A stretch of DNA of 64,000 nucleotides from contig JAPLDO010000233.1 of assembly GCA_026391715.1 (NCBI GenBank), positions 1-64,000 on the forward strand, written 5' to 3'. A model generated the notes under the pieces. The model was not told the DNA's origin, ran no database searches, and was given only the letters and a program-made list of their open reading frames with translations. This document shows, piece after piece, positions 49,490-58,787 of the stretch. The stretch is from Bacteroidota bacterium (GTDB taxonomy: Bacteria; Bacteroidota; Bacteroidia; Bacteroidales; FEN-979). The stretch's first letter is position 1. Every line of letters begins with the position of its first letter. The translations under genes and the position numbers were made by a program.

Positions 49490-50637
49490 GCGTTTGGAAT
49501 TGTAAAAATGAACATACTGCCTTCACAAGGAGAGGATTCTACCCAAATATTTCCGCCATGTTTTTCGACAAATTCTTTACATAGAATTAAACCGAGACCG
49601 GTTCCTTTCTCGTTGTTGGTGCCGGGGGTCGAATAGGTTTCGTCGAGGCGGAATAGTTTTTCAATTCTGTCTTTTGAAATGCCAACCCCTGAATCCCTCA
49701 CCGTTACTGTTAGTACGTCTGGTTTTTCTACTGCCGAAATGGTTATCTCGCCGCCAGGGTTAGTGAATTTTATGGCGTTGGAAATCAGGTTCCGGAAAAC
49801 GGTATTTATCATCGCCTGATCAGCGTAAACAGTGGCATTCAAAGGTAAATCCTTTTTGATGGCGATTGATTTTTGCCCGGCAATGTCATCAAATAAAGAG
49901 GTAATTTTTTTAATAAAATCAACCATTTCGAAATGCTCAGGAATGAATTCCATCCTGCCGGTTTTGGCGCGGACCCATTCCATCAGGTTCATGAGCAGAT
50001 CAACTGACTTTTGGGAGGATTTAAGGATAATTTCGGCATGTTTTTCAATTCCGTCATAATCCTTTTCCCTGACTTGTTCGACAAGAATTTCGCTAAAACC
50101 CATAATAGCGTGAAAAGGACTTTTAAGGTCGTGAGCGATGATTGAGAAGAATTTATCTTTGGTTGCGTTAAGTTTCTCAAGTTCTTTGGTCTGGCGCTTC
50201 AGCTTTTCTTTTTGTTCCAGAAGCTCCAGGCTTTGATTATGAAGTTTAAGATGGGTTTGAGCCCGCGCTATGACTTCTTCTGCCTGAAAAGGTTTATTGA
50301 TATAATCAACTCCGCCTGTAGTCAAAGCTTTTACGATATTAGGCGTGTCGCCCAGCGCGCTGATAAAAATAACCGGTACATCTGCCAGACCGGGGTTTGC
50401 TTTTAACCGGCGGCAAACTTCAAATCCATCCATTCCCGGCATCATGATATCGAGCAGGATCAGATCGGGCTTTTCTATTTCAGCCGCCTTTAATGCCAGT
50501 TCTCCGCCGGGAACAAGTCGCGTTTTATATCCTTCGGGTTTTAGTATATCATCAAGTAATCTGAGATTGTCGCCAATATCATCAACGATAAGAATGTTGG
50601 GAATATGGCTGGCTACATGGTGTTGTTCAACTTTCAT
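49486..50637 (-). CDS. receiver domain-histidine kinase (REC-HK)
   Basis: NILIVDDIGDNLRLLDDIL...LILLDIMMPGMDGFEV; FFSIIAHDLKSPFHAIMGFSEIL; GTGLGLILCKEFVEKHGG. Confidence 0.93.
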   Translation of the reverse strand: MKVEQHHVASHIPNILIVDDIGDNLRLLDDILKPEGYKTRLVPGGELALKAAEIEKPDLILLDIMMPGMDGFEVCRRLKANPGLADVPVIFISALGDTPNIVKALTTGGVDYINKPFQAEEVIARAQTHLKLHNQSLELLEQKEKLKRQTKELEKLNATKDKFFSIIAHDLKSPFHAIMGFSEILVEQVREKDYDGIEKHAEIILKSSQKSVDLLMNLMEWVRAKTGRMEFIPEHFEMVDFIKKITSLFDDIAGQKSIAIKKDLPLNATVYADQAMINTVFRNLISNAIKFTNPGGEITISAVEKPDVLTVTVRDSGVGISKDRIEKLFRLDETYSTPGTNNEKGTGLGLILCKEFVEKHGGNIWVESSPCEGSMFIFTIPNA

Positions 50638-51003
50638 AGTTCAATATTTAGTTATGCTGACCGGGGTAAGGCATTGTCGAAAATATAACCGCCAAAGAGT
50701 TTAGTAACACTTTGGCAATTTGGAAAAGGATTTTAATATTTTTAACCCCTGACTCAAAAATGTATATTATGTAAAAGTAGTTTATAATTCAGGAAACTGA
50801 CGATAAACCTTTGAATTTTGTTAATGTAAGTGTGATTCAATGATGGTATATGGCATTGGGAATAGTATAATACTCCCCAATTATAAGAAAGAAATATTAT
50901 TTGATTTGAGAAAAACATTGGTTTTACTACTCAAAGAAGATGGAATGTATTACATTTGGAAAGATCAAATTCCAACCAAAGTCGATCCAACAATTTGAAT
51001 GAA

Positions 51004-51161
51004 GAGCCTGATCCGAAAAGGAAACAATTTGGACCAAAGTCCAGTAAATATCTGGTTATCAATTGCCACTACCTTAAGGTAGTGGCAATTCAAGTTGCTG
51101 ATATACCGGGCTCGCAGCCAAATTTTTATTTTTATAACCACTTTTCGGAGTGGGCTCAAAA
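51004..51161. repeat. MITE-like element copy 4 (inverted relative to copies 2 and 3)
   Basis: gagcctgatccgaaaagg ... perfect palindrome aattgccactaccttaaggtagtggcaatt (51061-51090) ... taaccacttttcggagtgggctcaaa. Confidence 0.8.
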
Positions 51162-51167
51162 TTGAAG

Positions 51168-51175
51168 TAATTTTG
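51168..51175 (+). promoter_or_regulatory. candidate Bacteroidetes -7 promoter element (TAnnTTTG) for PUL3 GH30
   Basis: TAATTTTG 20 bp upstream of the 51196 ATG. Confidence 0.35.
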
Positions 51176-51195
51176 TAATAACTAAACACTGTTGT

Positions 51196-52659
51196 ATGAA
51201 AAAGCTGATTCTTCTACTTAGTCTTCTTTGGTTGTTGTCACCTGATATTTTAATTGCCGGCAATACGCCGGATAACCCGGTTGCTCCTGCCGGGAAAAAG
51301 GTAACTGTTTATACTACCGCCGAGAATACGAAATTCAGGATTTCAGCCACAGAAACTCTTATTATGTCCGATTTCGGTCAGCCATTAGAAACTCAACCTT
51401 GTATTTTTGTGGATCCCGGCAAAACCTTCCAGACCTTCATTGGGATTGGCGCAGCTTTAACAGACGCTTCAGCGGAAACTTTTGCGAAAATGCCAAAAGA
51501 TAAGCAGCAGGAAATTCTGCAAAACTATTTTGATCCTCAAAAGGGAATTGGCTATACGCTTGCGCGAACCAACATTCACAGTTGCGATTTTTCCAGTGGC
51601 AGCTATACGTATGTTGATGAAAATGACGCCGATTTGAAATCATTCACCATTGCCCACGACAGGGAATTCCGGATACCATTCATCAAACAGGCGATTGCTG
51701 CGGCAGGCGGTAAACTTACTTTGTATGCAAGTCCCTGGAGCCCCCCGGCATGGATGAAGGATAATAATAATATGTTGCAGGGTGGAAAACTGAAACCGGC
51801 TTTTTATCAAAGCTGGGCAAATTATTTTGTCAAGTTTATCAGCGCTTATCAGGCGGAGGGCGTCCCGGTTTGGGGAATCAGCGTTCAGAATGAACCTATG
51901 GCAAAACAAAAGTGGGAATCCTGTATTTTTACTGCGGAAGATGAAAGAGATTTTATTAAGAATTTCCTCGGACCCACTCTGAAGAAAGCTGGAATGAGCG
52001 ATAAAAAACTTATTGCCTGGGATCACAACCGCGACCTGATTTATCAGCGCGCCAGCACAATTCTTGATGATCCTGAAGCTGCAAAATACGTCTGGGGCAT
52101 TGGATTTCATTGGTATGAAACCTGGACAGGCGGAGGGAATATCTTCGATAATGTTAAACGTGTTGCTGAATCGTATCCCGAAAAGGCGCTGATTTTTACC
52201 GAAGGCTGCGCCGAAAGTTTCACTTTCAGTAAAATGAATGAATGGAAATGGGGAGAAATATATGGGCGAAATATGATCAATGATTTCAACAACGGCGCGG
52301 TTGGCTGGACAGATTGGAACATAGCGCTTGATGAAACCGGCGGTCCGAATCACGTTCAGAATTTGTGCTTTGCGCCGCTTCATGCAAATACAAAAACCGG
52401 CGAGTTGTATTATCTAAGTTCATTTTATTATATCGGACATTTCTCGAAATTTATCCGCCCCGGCGCTAAAAGAATCATCAGCTCGGCAAGCCAGGGCCAG
52501 CTACTTACAACTGCTTTCCTCAATACCGATGGAAAAATCGCGGTTATTGTAATGAATCAAAGTGAAGATAAAATTCCATATCGTTTATGGATACATGGAC
52601 AGGCTGCTGAAACAATTAGTTTACCACATTCGATACAGACTTTGGTGGTGGATTTTTGA
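51196..52659 (+). CDS. GH30 family glycoside hydrolase, secreted
   Basis: FIGIGAALTDASAETFAKM, SPWSPPAWMKDNN, acid/base SVQNEPMAKQKWESC, nucleophile IFTEGCAES. Confidence 0.94.
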   Translation: MKKLILLLSLLWLLSPDILIAGNTPDNPVAPAGKKVTVYTTAENTKFRISATETLIMSDFGQPLETQPCIFVDPGKTFQTFIGIGAALTDASAETFAKMPKDKQQEILQNYFDPQKGIGYTLARTNIHSCDFSSGSYTYVDENDADLKSFTIAHDREFRIPFIKQAIAAAGGKLTLYASPWSPPAWMKDNNNMLQGGKLKPAFYQSWANYFVKFISAYQAEGVPVWGISVQNEPMAKQKWESCIFTAEDERDFIKNFLGPTLKKAGMSDKKLIAWDHNRDLIYQRASTILDDPEAAKYVWGIGFHWYETWTGGGNIFDNVKRVAESYPEKALIFTEGCAESFTFSKMNEWKWGEIYGRNMINDFNNGAVGWTDWNIALDETGGPNHVQNLCFAPLHANTKTGELYYLSSFYYIGHFSKFIRPGAKRIISSASQGQLLTTAFLNTDGKIAVIVMNQSEDKIPYRLWIHGQAAETISLPHSIQTLVVDF

Positions 52660-52733
52660 CCGCAATAAAATAAATTTCCACACCAAACTATTTTAGTACT
52701 TTTATCATTTATTTTTCACAAAAAATTCAGGTT

Positions 52734-55700
52734 ATGCAAGAAGTTGTCTCGTATAAGAGTTTTTCCAGGCTCTTCAGTGTTGTTTTATCTCTCTTTTTTC
52801 TAATGGGTTTTGGTTTGGTTTCTTTTGCTCAGGTTAGAACAATAACCGGAGTAGTCACTGCAAGCGATACCAAAGAAACGCTTCCTGGCGCCACAATTCT
52901 CATCAAAGGCGCTACCGCCGGCGCTGTAACCGATATCAATGGAATGTATTCCATTACAGTAAAATCGGACAAAGCGGCGCTGGTTTTTTCTTATGTTGGT
53001 TACAATACCAAAACGATTGAGCTGGGGAAACAAACCGTTATAGACGTGCAGCTCGAACCTAAAAAAACAACCCTCGACGAATTGGTTGTAATTGGTTATG
53101 GAACTGTGAGAAAAAGCGATCTGTCCGGTTCCGTTGGAAGCGTTAAATCGGAAGACATTACTAAAATTACATCATTCAATCCTGTCCAAAGCCTTCAGGG
53201 AAATGTTACAGGCGTGCAGGTGACAACTGTTTCCGGTGAACCTGGCGCAGGCGCCGCAGTAAGAATCAGAGGAATTGGAACTTTCGGAAATTCCAGTCCT
53301 ATATACGTGGTTGATGGCGTTATTGTGAATGATATTTCGTTTCTGAACAGCGCCGACATCACCTCAATGGAGGTTCTCAAGGACGCCTCTGCCTCGGCAA
53401 TTTATGGATCGCGAGGAGCCAACGGGGTAATTATGGTGACAACTAAGATAGGCAACGCCAAAGATGAAAAAACTGTCTTCAATTTTTCAGGAGAAATCGG
53501 GATGCAGAAGTTGGGTAAAAAAATTGATTTGCTTAGCGGACGGGACTTCGCCATTGTGAGAAATGTAATCAAACCCGGCTATTACAACAATGTTGACGCC
53601 GTTCCAAACACAGACTGGCAGGATTTGATTTTTCAAACAGCTCCGGTTTATGATTTTCAGTTGTCGGCGTCAGGCTCATCCAAAAATATGCAATATTATA
53701 TCAGCGGAGGTTATTTCAAGCAGGGAGGCATAATTGAAAAATCGAGTTATGAGCGTATCACTCTGAAAATAAACAATATTTATAATTTATCGCGGTATGT
53801 AAAACTTGGGAATAACATAACGTTGGCGCCATACAGCCAGCAGGTTTCACCCGGAGTGACCTGGGCTGCATACAGAGCCTGGCCTACGCTTGTTCCATAT
53901 TATCCCGATGGCAGTTTTGCGGCAGTTCCCGGCGTAGGTAATCCTCTGGCAGATCTGGCATACTCAAATAACTTCAATAAAGGAATAAGGGGAGTTGGAA
54001 ATATTTACGGCGAGGTCAATTTTCTTAAAGCCTTTACCTTCAAAACCAGTTTTGGCATTGACGCCGGGTATAATAAATCGGAAAACTTCACCCCTGCCTA
54101 TACTGTTTATAATCCCGATGGAACAATTTCGATGCAGCAAAACCTCCTGAGCCGTCTTAGTAAAAACAATAATTATAATTTTACGTGGCTGTGGGAAAAT
54201 ACGCTGAATTTTAAAAAGGATTTCGGCAAACATTCAATTGACGCTATTGCTGGTTACACCATGCAAAATACAACTTCCGACGGGTTCAACCTTTCTGGCG
54301 CCAACCTTATACGCGACGGATCAAGTTTCTGGTATATCCAACCCTCCTATATTTACGACCCAACCAATCACGTAAACAACATCAGCGACATTAACGAGGC
54401 GGTTGATATGAATCAGTATTATTCAATGATCTCGTTCCTGTTCCGCGTAAATTACGTTTTCAATAAAAAATACATCCTTACAGCTACTTTCAGAAGCGAC
54501 GGGTCATCCAAATTTGCTCAAAATAACCGGTATGCAAACTTCCCCTCCTTTGCATTGGGTTGGAATGTTTCGCAGGAAAAATTTATGCAAAATATTTCCT
54601 GGCTTAGTAAATTGAAAGTAAGAGCAAGTTGGGGAAAACTCGGAAATGATAAAATTCCCTATTGGGACCGCTTTGCACGTGTGGAATCGAACATTCTTGC
54701 CATCTTTGGAACCAAAGGCGATCCCAACACAGGCGCTTCTTTTGGAATTAATGGCAACCCCGATTTGAAGTGGGAAGTTACAACTCAGACCGATATCGGA
54801 CTTGAATTTGGTTTATTCGACAACCGGTTTACCGCTGAATTTGATTATTACAACAAACAAACCGATGATATTCTTATTTTATTATCTGTTCCCGGATACT
54901 TTGGAAATGGCTCAGGCGCCAAGGTGAGGTTCAATGCCGCCTCAGCCGTGAACAGGGGATTTGAGTTCAACCTCGGCTGGCGCGATCAGGTTGGGAAATT
55001 CAAATATAATATCGGCGTTCTCGGAACCACCATACATAATGAAGTTCTGAAAATTGGCGGAATCAGCGGCGTTGATGATGCGCTGTACGGCAGTTATGTT
55101 AACAATGTCCCGATTACCCGCAGCATTGTTGGATTACCGATAGGGTCATTCTACGGATATCAAACCGATGGCGTCTTTCAAAACCAGGCAGAATTGGATG
55201 CTTACCCTCACGACGGATTAGCCGGAGTGGGCGATCTGAGGTTTGTTGATATAAATGGCGACGGGAAAATTGATGGCAGAGACAGAACATTTATTGGCTC
55301 CCCAATCCCAAAATTCATTTTTGGTTTCAACTTTGGTTTTGAAATCTATGGGGTTGATTTGTCTCTCAACATTCAAGGACAAACAGGAAATAAAATCTTC
55401 AACGCAAAGGAGGTGATCAGACCTGATCCCTATAATTTTGAAGCTCACGTTCTCAATTATTGGAGCGGGGAGGGTACAAGCTCAACCGAACCCCGTCCAT
55501 CATTTGGAGGTTACAACTACACTTCATCTGATCATTTTATCCAGGATGGTTCTTTCCTGAGAATACGAAATGTAATTCTGGGCTATTCGTTGCCTGCCGC
55601 CTTGAGCGCTAAAATATTTATGCAAAAAATAAGATTGTACATTAAAGCAGACAACCTTTATACATTTACAAAATTTACAGGTTATACCCCTGAAATTGGT

Positions 55701-55787
55701 AGCGACGATGTTTTATCGGCGGGTATTGATTATGGAGCTTACCCCATAACTGCTGTTTATTCAATAGGTATCAATTTAAACTTCTAA
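52734..55787 (+). CDS. SusC/RagA family TonB-linked outer membrane protein
   Basis: VVIGYGTVRKSDLSGSVGSV, YGSRGANGVIMVTTK, 1017 aa. Confidence 0.96.
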   Translation: MQEVVSYKSFSRLFSVVLSLFFLMGFGLVSFAQVRTITGVVTASDTKETLPGATILIKGATAGAVTDINGMYSITVKSDKAALVFSYVGYNTKTIELGKQTVIDVQLEPKKTTLDELVVIGYGTVRKSDLSGSVGSVKSEDITKITSFNPVQSLQGNVTGVQVTTVSGEPGAGAAVRIRGIGTFGNSSPIYVVDGVIVNDISFLNSADITSMEVLKDASASAIYGSRGANGVIMVTTKIGNAKDEKTVFNFSGEIGMQKLGKKIDLLSGRDFAIVRNVIKPGYYNNVDAVPNTDWQDLIFQTAPVYDFQLSASGSSKNMQYYISGGYFKQGGIIEKSSYERITLKINNIYNLSRYVKLGNNITLAPYSQQVSPGVTWAAYRAWPTLVPYYPDGSFAAVPGVGNPLADLAYSNNFNKGIRGVGNIYGEVNFLKAFTFKTSFGIDAGYNKSENFTPAYTVYNPDGTISMQQNLLSRLSKNNNYNFTWLWENTLNFKKDFGKHSIDAIAGYTMQNTTSDGFNLSGANLIRDGSSFWYIQPSYIYDPTNHVNNISDINEAVDMNQYYSMISFLFRVNYVFNKKYILTATFRSDGSSKFAQNNRYANFPSFALGWNVSQEKFMQNISWLSKLKVRASWGKLGNDKIPYWDRFARVESNILAIFGTKGDPNTGASFGINGNPDLKWEVTTQTDIGLEFGLFDNRFTAEFDYYNKQTDDILILLSVPGYFGNGSGAKVRFNAASAVNRGFEFNLGWRDQVGKFKYNIGVLGTTIHNEVLKIGGISGVDDALYGSYVNNVPITRSIVGLPIGSFYGYQTDGVFQNQAELDAYPHDGLAGVGDLRFVDINGDGKIDGRDRTFIGSPIPKFIFGFNFGFEIYGVDLSLNIQGQTGNKIFNAKEVIRPDPYNFEAHVLNYWSGEGTSSTEPRPSFGGYNYTSSDHFIQDGSFLRIRNVILGYSLPAALSAKIFMQKIRLYIKADNLYTFTKFTGYTPEIGSDDVLSAGIDYGAYPITAVYSIGINLNF

Positions 55788-57295
55788 TGGATATGAGAAC
55801 GCAAAAAAAATTATACATCCCCATCATTGTCATTCTTGTTGCTTTTTCCTTTGCAGGGTGCAAGAAATTTCTTGAAAAAGATCTTCAGGGAACACTTACT
55901 CAACAATTATTTCCTGTATCCGCATCCGACGCCTTGCTGGCAACAAACGCCACTTATGAAGCTTTCAGGGATTGGGCGTACAACGCAGGAGGATTCCCAA
56001 TCTTTGATATCATGTCGGATGACGCCCGCAAAGGCAGCAACCCCGGCGATGCAGCCACAACGGTAGGACCTTATGATTCCTTTACACACACGCCTACACA
56101 GGATGGACTTGGCAGTTACTGGAACGCTTTATATGTAGGCGTGAAAAGGGCAAATGTGGTTATTGAAAAGATTCCGGCAATCGTCATGGATGAAAAATTA
56201 AAAACAAGGTACATTGCCGAAGCAAGATTCCTCCGTGGGTTGATATACTTCGACTTTGTGCGCTCATGGGGAGGCGTTCCGCTTGTCACCACAACACAGC
56301 CTCCATTAAAATTACCTCGTGCTTCTGAGGAAGACGTTTATGCCCTTATCATTGGGGATCTGAATTTTGCAGCGGATAACTTACCCCTGAAATCAGGTTA
56401 TCAGGGCGTTGATCTCGGAAGGGCAACCAAAGGAGCCGCACAGGCGTTGCTTGCGCGCGTCTATCTCTTCAGGAATGATTTCATCAATGCCGAAAAATAT
56501 GCCATGGATGTTATCAATTCAAATGAATATGGACTGGAAACCAAATTTATTGACGCCAATGGGGTGAATGGCAATAACGGGACGGAATCGGTTTTTGAGG
56601 TAGGCGCTATCCAGTCCGAAACTACTTCAGGCGGGGGAAACCAATACGCAAATACGCAGGGCGTCAGGGGAACTCCAAACCGGGGCTGGGGATTCAACCG
56701 CCCGTCAGTTGATCTGCGAAATTCTTACACACCCGGCGACCCTCGATATCAGGGAACGGTTATCAACCTCGGCGACTCGATTGATGGCGTTTTAATCCTT
56801 GGCGATGGGCAAACCCCTAAAATTACCAAAGCCTGGAACGGTCAGGACAGCGTTATTATAGAAGTTCAATGTTACAACCGGAAAGTCTGGGTTCCCGGAG
56901 ATAATACCATAACCCAGTGGGGACATCATCGCAGATTGATAAGATATGCCGACGTACTCTTAATGGCGGCTGAAGCGCTCAATGAAAATAATAAACCCAC
57001 GGAAGCGTTAGTTTACCTTAATAAGGTCAGGCAGCGTGCGCGGCAGGGAAACAATACTATTTTACCGGATATCACAACTACAAACCAGCAGGAGTTGAGG
57101 GATATTATTTTTAATGAAAGGAGACTCGAACTGGCTATGGAAGGATGGAGATTCTGGGATCTGGTAAGGACAGGAAGAGCTGCGCAGGTTTTAGACTCGC
57201 TTGGGTTTGTTGCAGGAAAACATGAACTTCTGCCTATACCTCAAAGTGAAATTGATATCTCTGAAGGATCGCTTGTTCAAAACCCGAATTGGTAA
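55787..57295 (+). CDS. RagB/SusD family protein
   Basis: Lipobox FAGCKKFLEKD, FLRGLIYFDFVRSWGGVPLV, ERRLELAMEGWRFWDLVRTG, LVQNPNW. Confidence 0.95.
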   Translation: MDMRTQKKLYIPIIVILVAFSFAGCKKFLEKDLQGTLTQQLFPVSASDALLATNATYEAFRDWAYNAGGFPIFDIMSDDARKGSNPGDAATTVGPYDSFTHTPTQDGLGSYWNALYVGVKRANVVIEKIPAIVMDEKLKTRYIAEARFLRGLIYFDFVRSWGGVPLVTTTQPPLKLPRASEEDVYALIIGDLNFAADNLPLKSGYQGVDLGRATKGAAQALLARVYLFRNDFINAEKYAMDVINSNEYGLETKFIDANGVNGNNGTESVFEVGAIQSETTSGGGNQYANTQGVRGTPNRGWGFNRPSVDLRNSYTPGDPRYQGTVINLGDSIDGVLILGDGQTPKITKAWNGQDSVIIEVQCYNRKVWVPGDNTITQWGHHRRLIRYADVLLMAAEALNENNKPTEALVYLNKVRQRARQGNNTILPDITTTNQQELRDIIFNERRLELAMEGWRFWDLVRTGRAAQVLDSLGFVAGKHELLPIPQSEIDISEGSLVQNPNW

Positions 57296-57349
57296 TTTTT
57301 TCCAAAATAACACAAATAATCAAATATTGTTTAACCCAAATGTAAAAAA

Positions 57350-58633
57350 ATGAAAAAGCAAGTTGTTTTATTTAGCTCATTGTTTATCGCAGCGGCTCTC
57401 CTGATGGGAGTGGCAAGCTGCAAAAAGAAAACTGATACAGTATCATTTACTTTATCCTCGCTCGTTGCCCAACTGGATGGAGGAAGTATTGATTTGAACG
57501 GGGCTTCATCCGCAAATAATGTACCCTCAAAACCAACGATTGTCGCCACCTTTTCGCTTGACGTCAATGCCGCCGGAATAACATCCGACAACATCATACT
57601 ATTAAGGGATTGGGACAAGAAAAACATCCCTTTAACAGTAACCACATCCGGCAACAAGATTACCATCGTTCCAAATGAGGAATTAGGCAACGGAGCATTA
57701 TTTAAACTTACGTTCCCGGCAGTTTCCGCCTCCAGCGGAGAGTCAATTTCAAGTTTTTTCCGCACCTTTTCAACCATTGGAACATTTGTTCCAACCGGTC
57801 AGGTTGCATACTGGAATTTCGAGGATAATGCGAATGACCAGGTGGGTACTTTTAACGCTGACAGTTTAATAAATATAACCTATACTCCTTCATATAAAAC
57901 CACTGCGGGAAAAGCTGCAACTTTCGACGGAACTACCAGCATTATCGAAATTCCCAATGCCGACCAATTAACAAACACGGCAGAATTTTCTTTATGTTTC
58001 TGGATGAAAACAAACTCAATCGGTCATGTTGATGCCGCAGGTAATCCCAAAGGACATTTTGTAGTTGGGCTGGGAGCATTCAATGGATTCCAGTTTGAAA
58101 TACAGGGCAGCTACGCTGAATGTAAGCTTGGCGCAACTTATGATTGTGGCGCCCCCGCTACAAACAGTCATGACCTCACTTTCAATGGCGACGGACTATT
58201 TAACAATAATCCGCTGGGATGGAAAGCGTGTACTTTTTGCAAATTGTTATCGCCTACCCCGCCTGAAGGAATGGCTGCCATTATTAAAGATAAATGGGCT
58301 TCTGTTGTTTTCGTTTTCAACGGAACAACCAAAGTAGCGTCATTGTACATAAACGGCGAAATAATGAAATCGGAAGATTTCACCCTTGCAGATCCAACAT
58401 TAAATCTTGCTACCGGGCTAAAATGGAATGGAATGCCACCTGATGTTTATCCCAGACTCGCTTTCGGATTCATTCAATCAAGGCAGGGTAAACTGTGGGC
58501 TACGCAACCCTGGGGTGGATATTCGATTCCAACATCGAACCATTTCGGCGGACAATTGGATGACATAAGAATTTTCCATCGCGCCTTAACCGCAACCGAA
58601 ATAGATTTGATGTACTCATCTGAAAAACCATAA
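57350..58633 (+). CDS. lipoprotein with Ig-like and LamG/concanavalin-like domain
   Basis: LLMGVASCKKK lipobox, VAYWNFEDNANDQVGTFNAD, TAEFSLCFWMKTNS, LDDIRIFHRALTATEI. Confidence 0.85.
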   Translation: MKKQVVLFSSLFIAAALLMGVASCKKKTDTVSFTLSSLVAQLDGGSIDLNGASSANNVPSKPTIVATFSLDVNAAGITSDNIILLRDWDKKNIPLTVTTSGNKITIVPNEELGNGALFKLTFPAVSASSGESISSFFRTFSTIGTFVPTGQVAYWNFEDNANDQVGTFNADSLINITYTPSYKTTAGKAATFDGTTSIIEIPNADQLTNTAEFSLCFWMKTNSIGHVDAAGNPKGHFVVGLGAFNGFQFEIQGSYAECKLGATYDCGAPATNSHDLTFNGDGLFNNNPLGWKACTFCKLLSPTPPEGMAAIIKDKWASVVFVFNGTTKVASLYINGEIMKSEDFTLADPTLNLATGLKWNGMPPDVYPRLAFGFIQSRQGKLWATQPWGGYSIPTSNHFGGQLDDIRIFHRALTATEIDLMYSSEKP

Positions 58634-58651
58634 TTCTTTACAAATTGATAT

Positions 58652-58700
58652 ACAGAGAGGGTTTCGGAGCTTCTTAACCCTCTCTGAATATCTGTTTTTT
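58652..58700 (+). terminator. hairpin terminator-like element downstream of the LamG protein
   Basis: cagagaggg-tttcggagcttcttaa-ccctctctg, then aatatctgtttttt. Confidence 0.55.
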
Positions 58701-58787
58701 GCTGTTTGATAAATATTTCAGTCCTTGTCTAAAATAAATAATTACCTTTGAGAATCTAATAATTGTACTAACTAAAAAATTAAAATT

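Noticed and set aside
51640-52383. 247-aa minus-strand ORF
   Set aside because: Fully antisense to the GH30 gene with clear catalytic motifs; shadow ORF.
57331-57777. 148-aa minus-strand ORF
   Set aside because: Antisense to the well-supported LamG lipoprotein gene; no recognisable domain.
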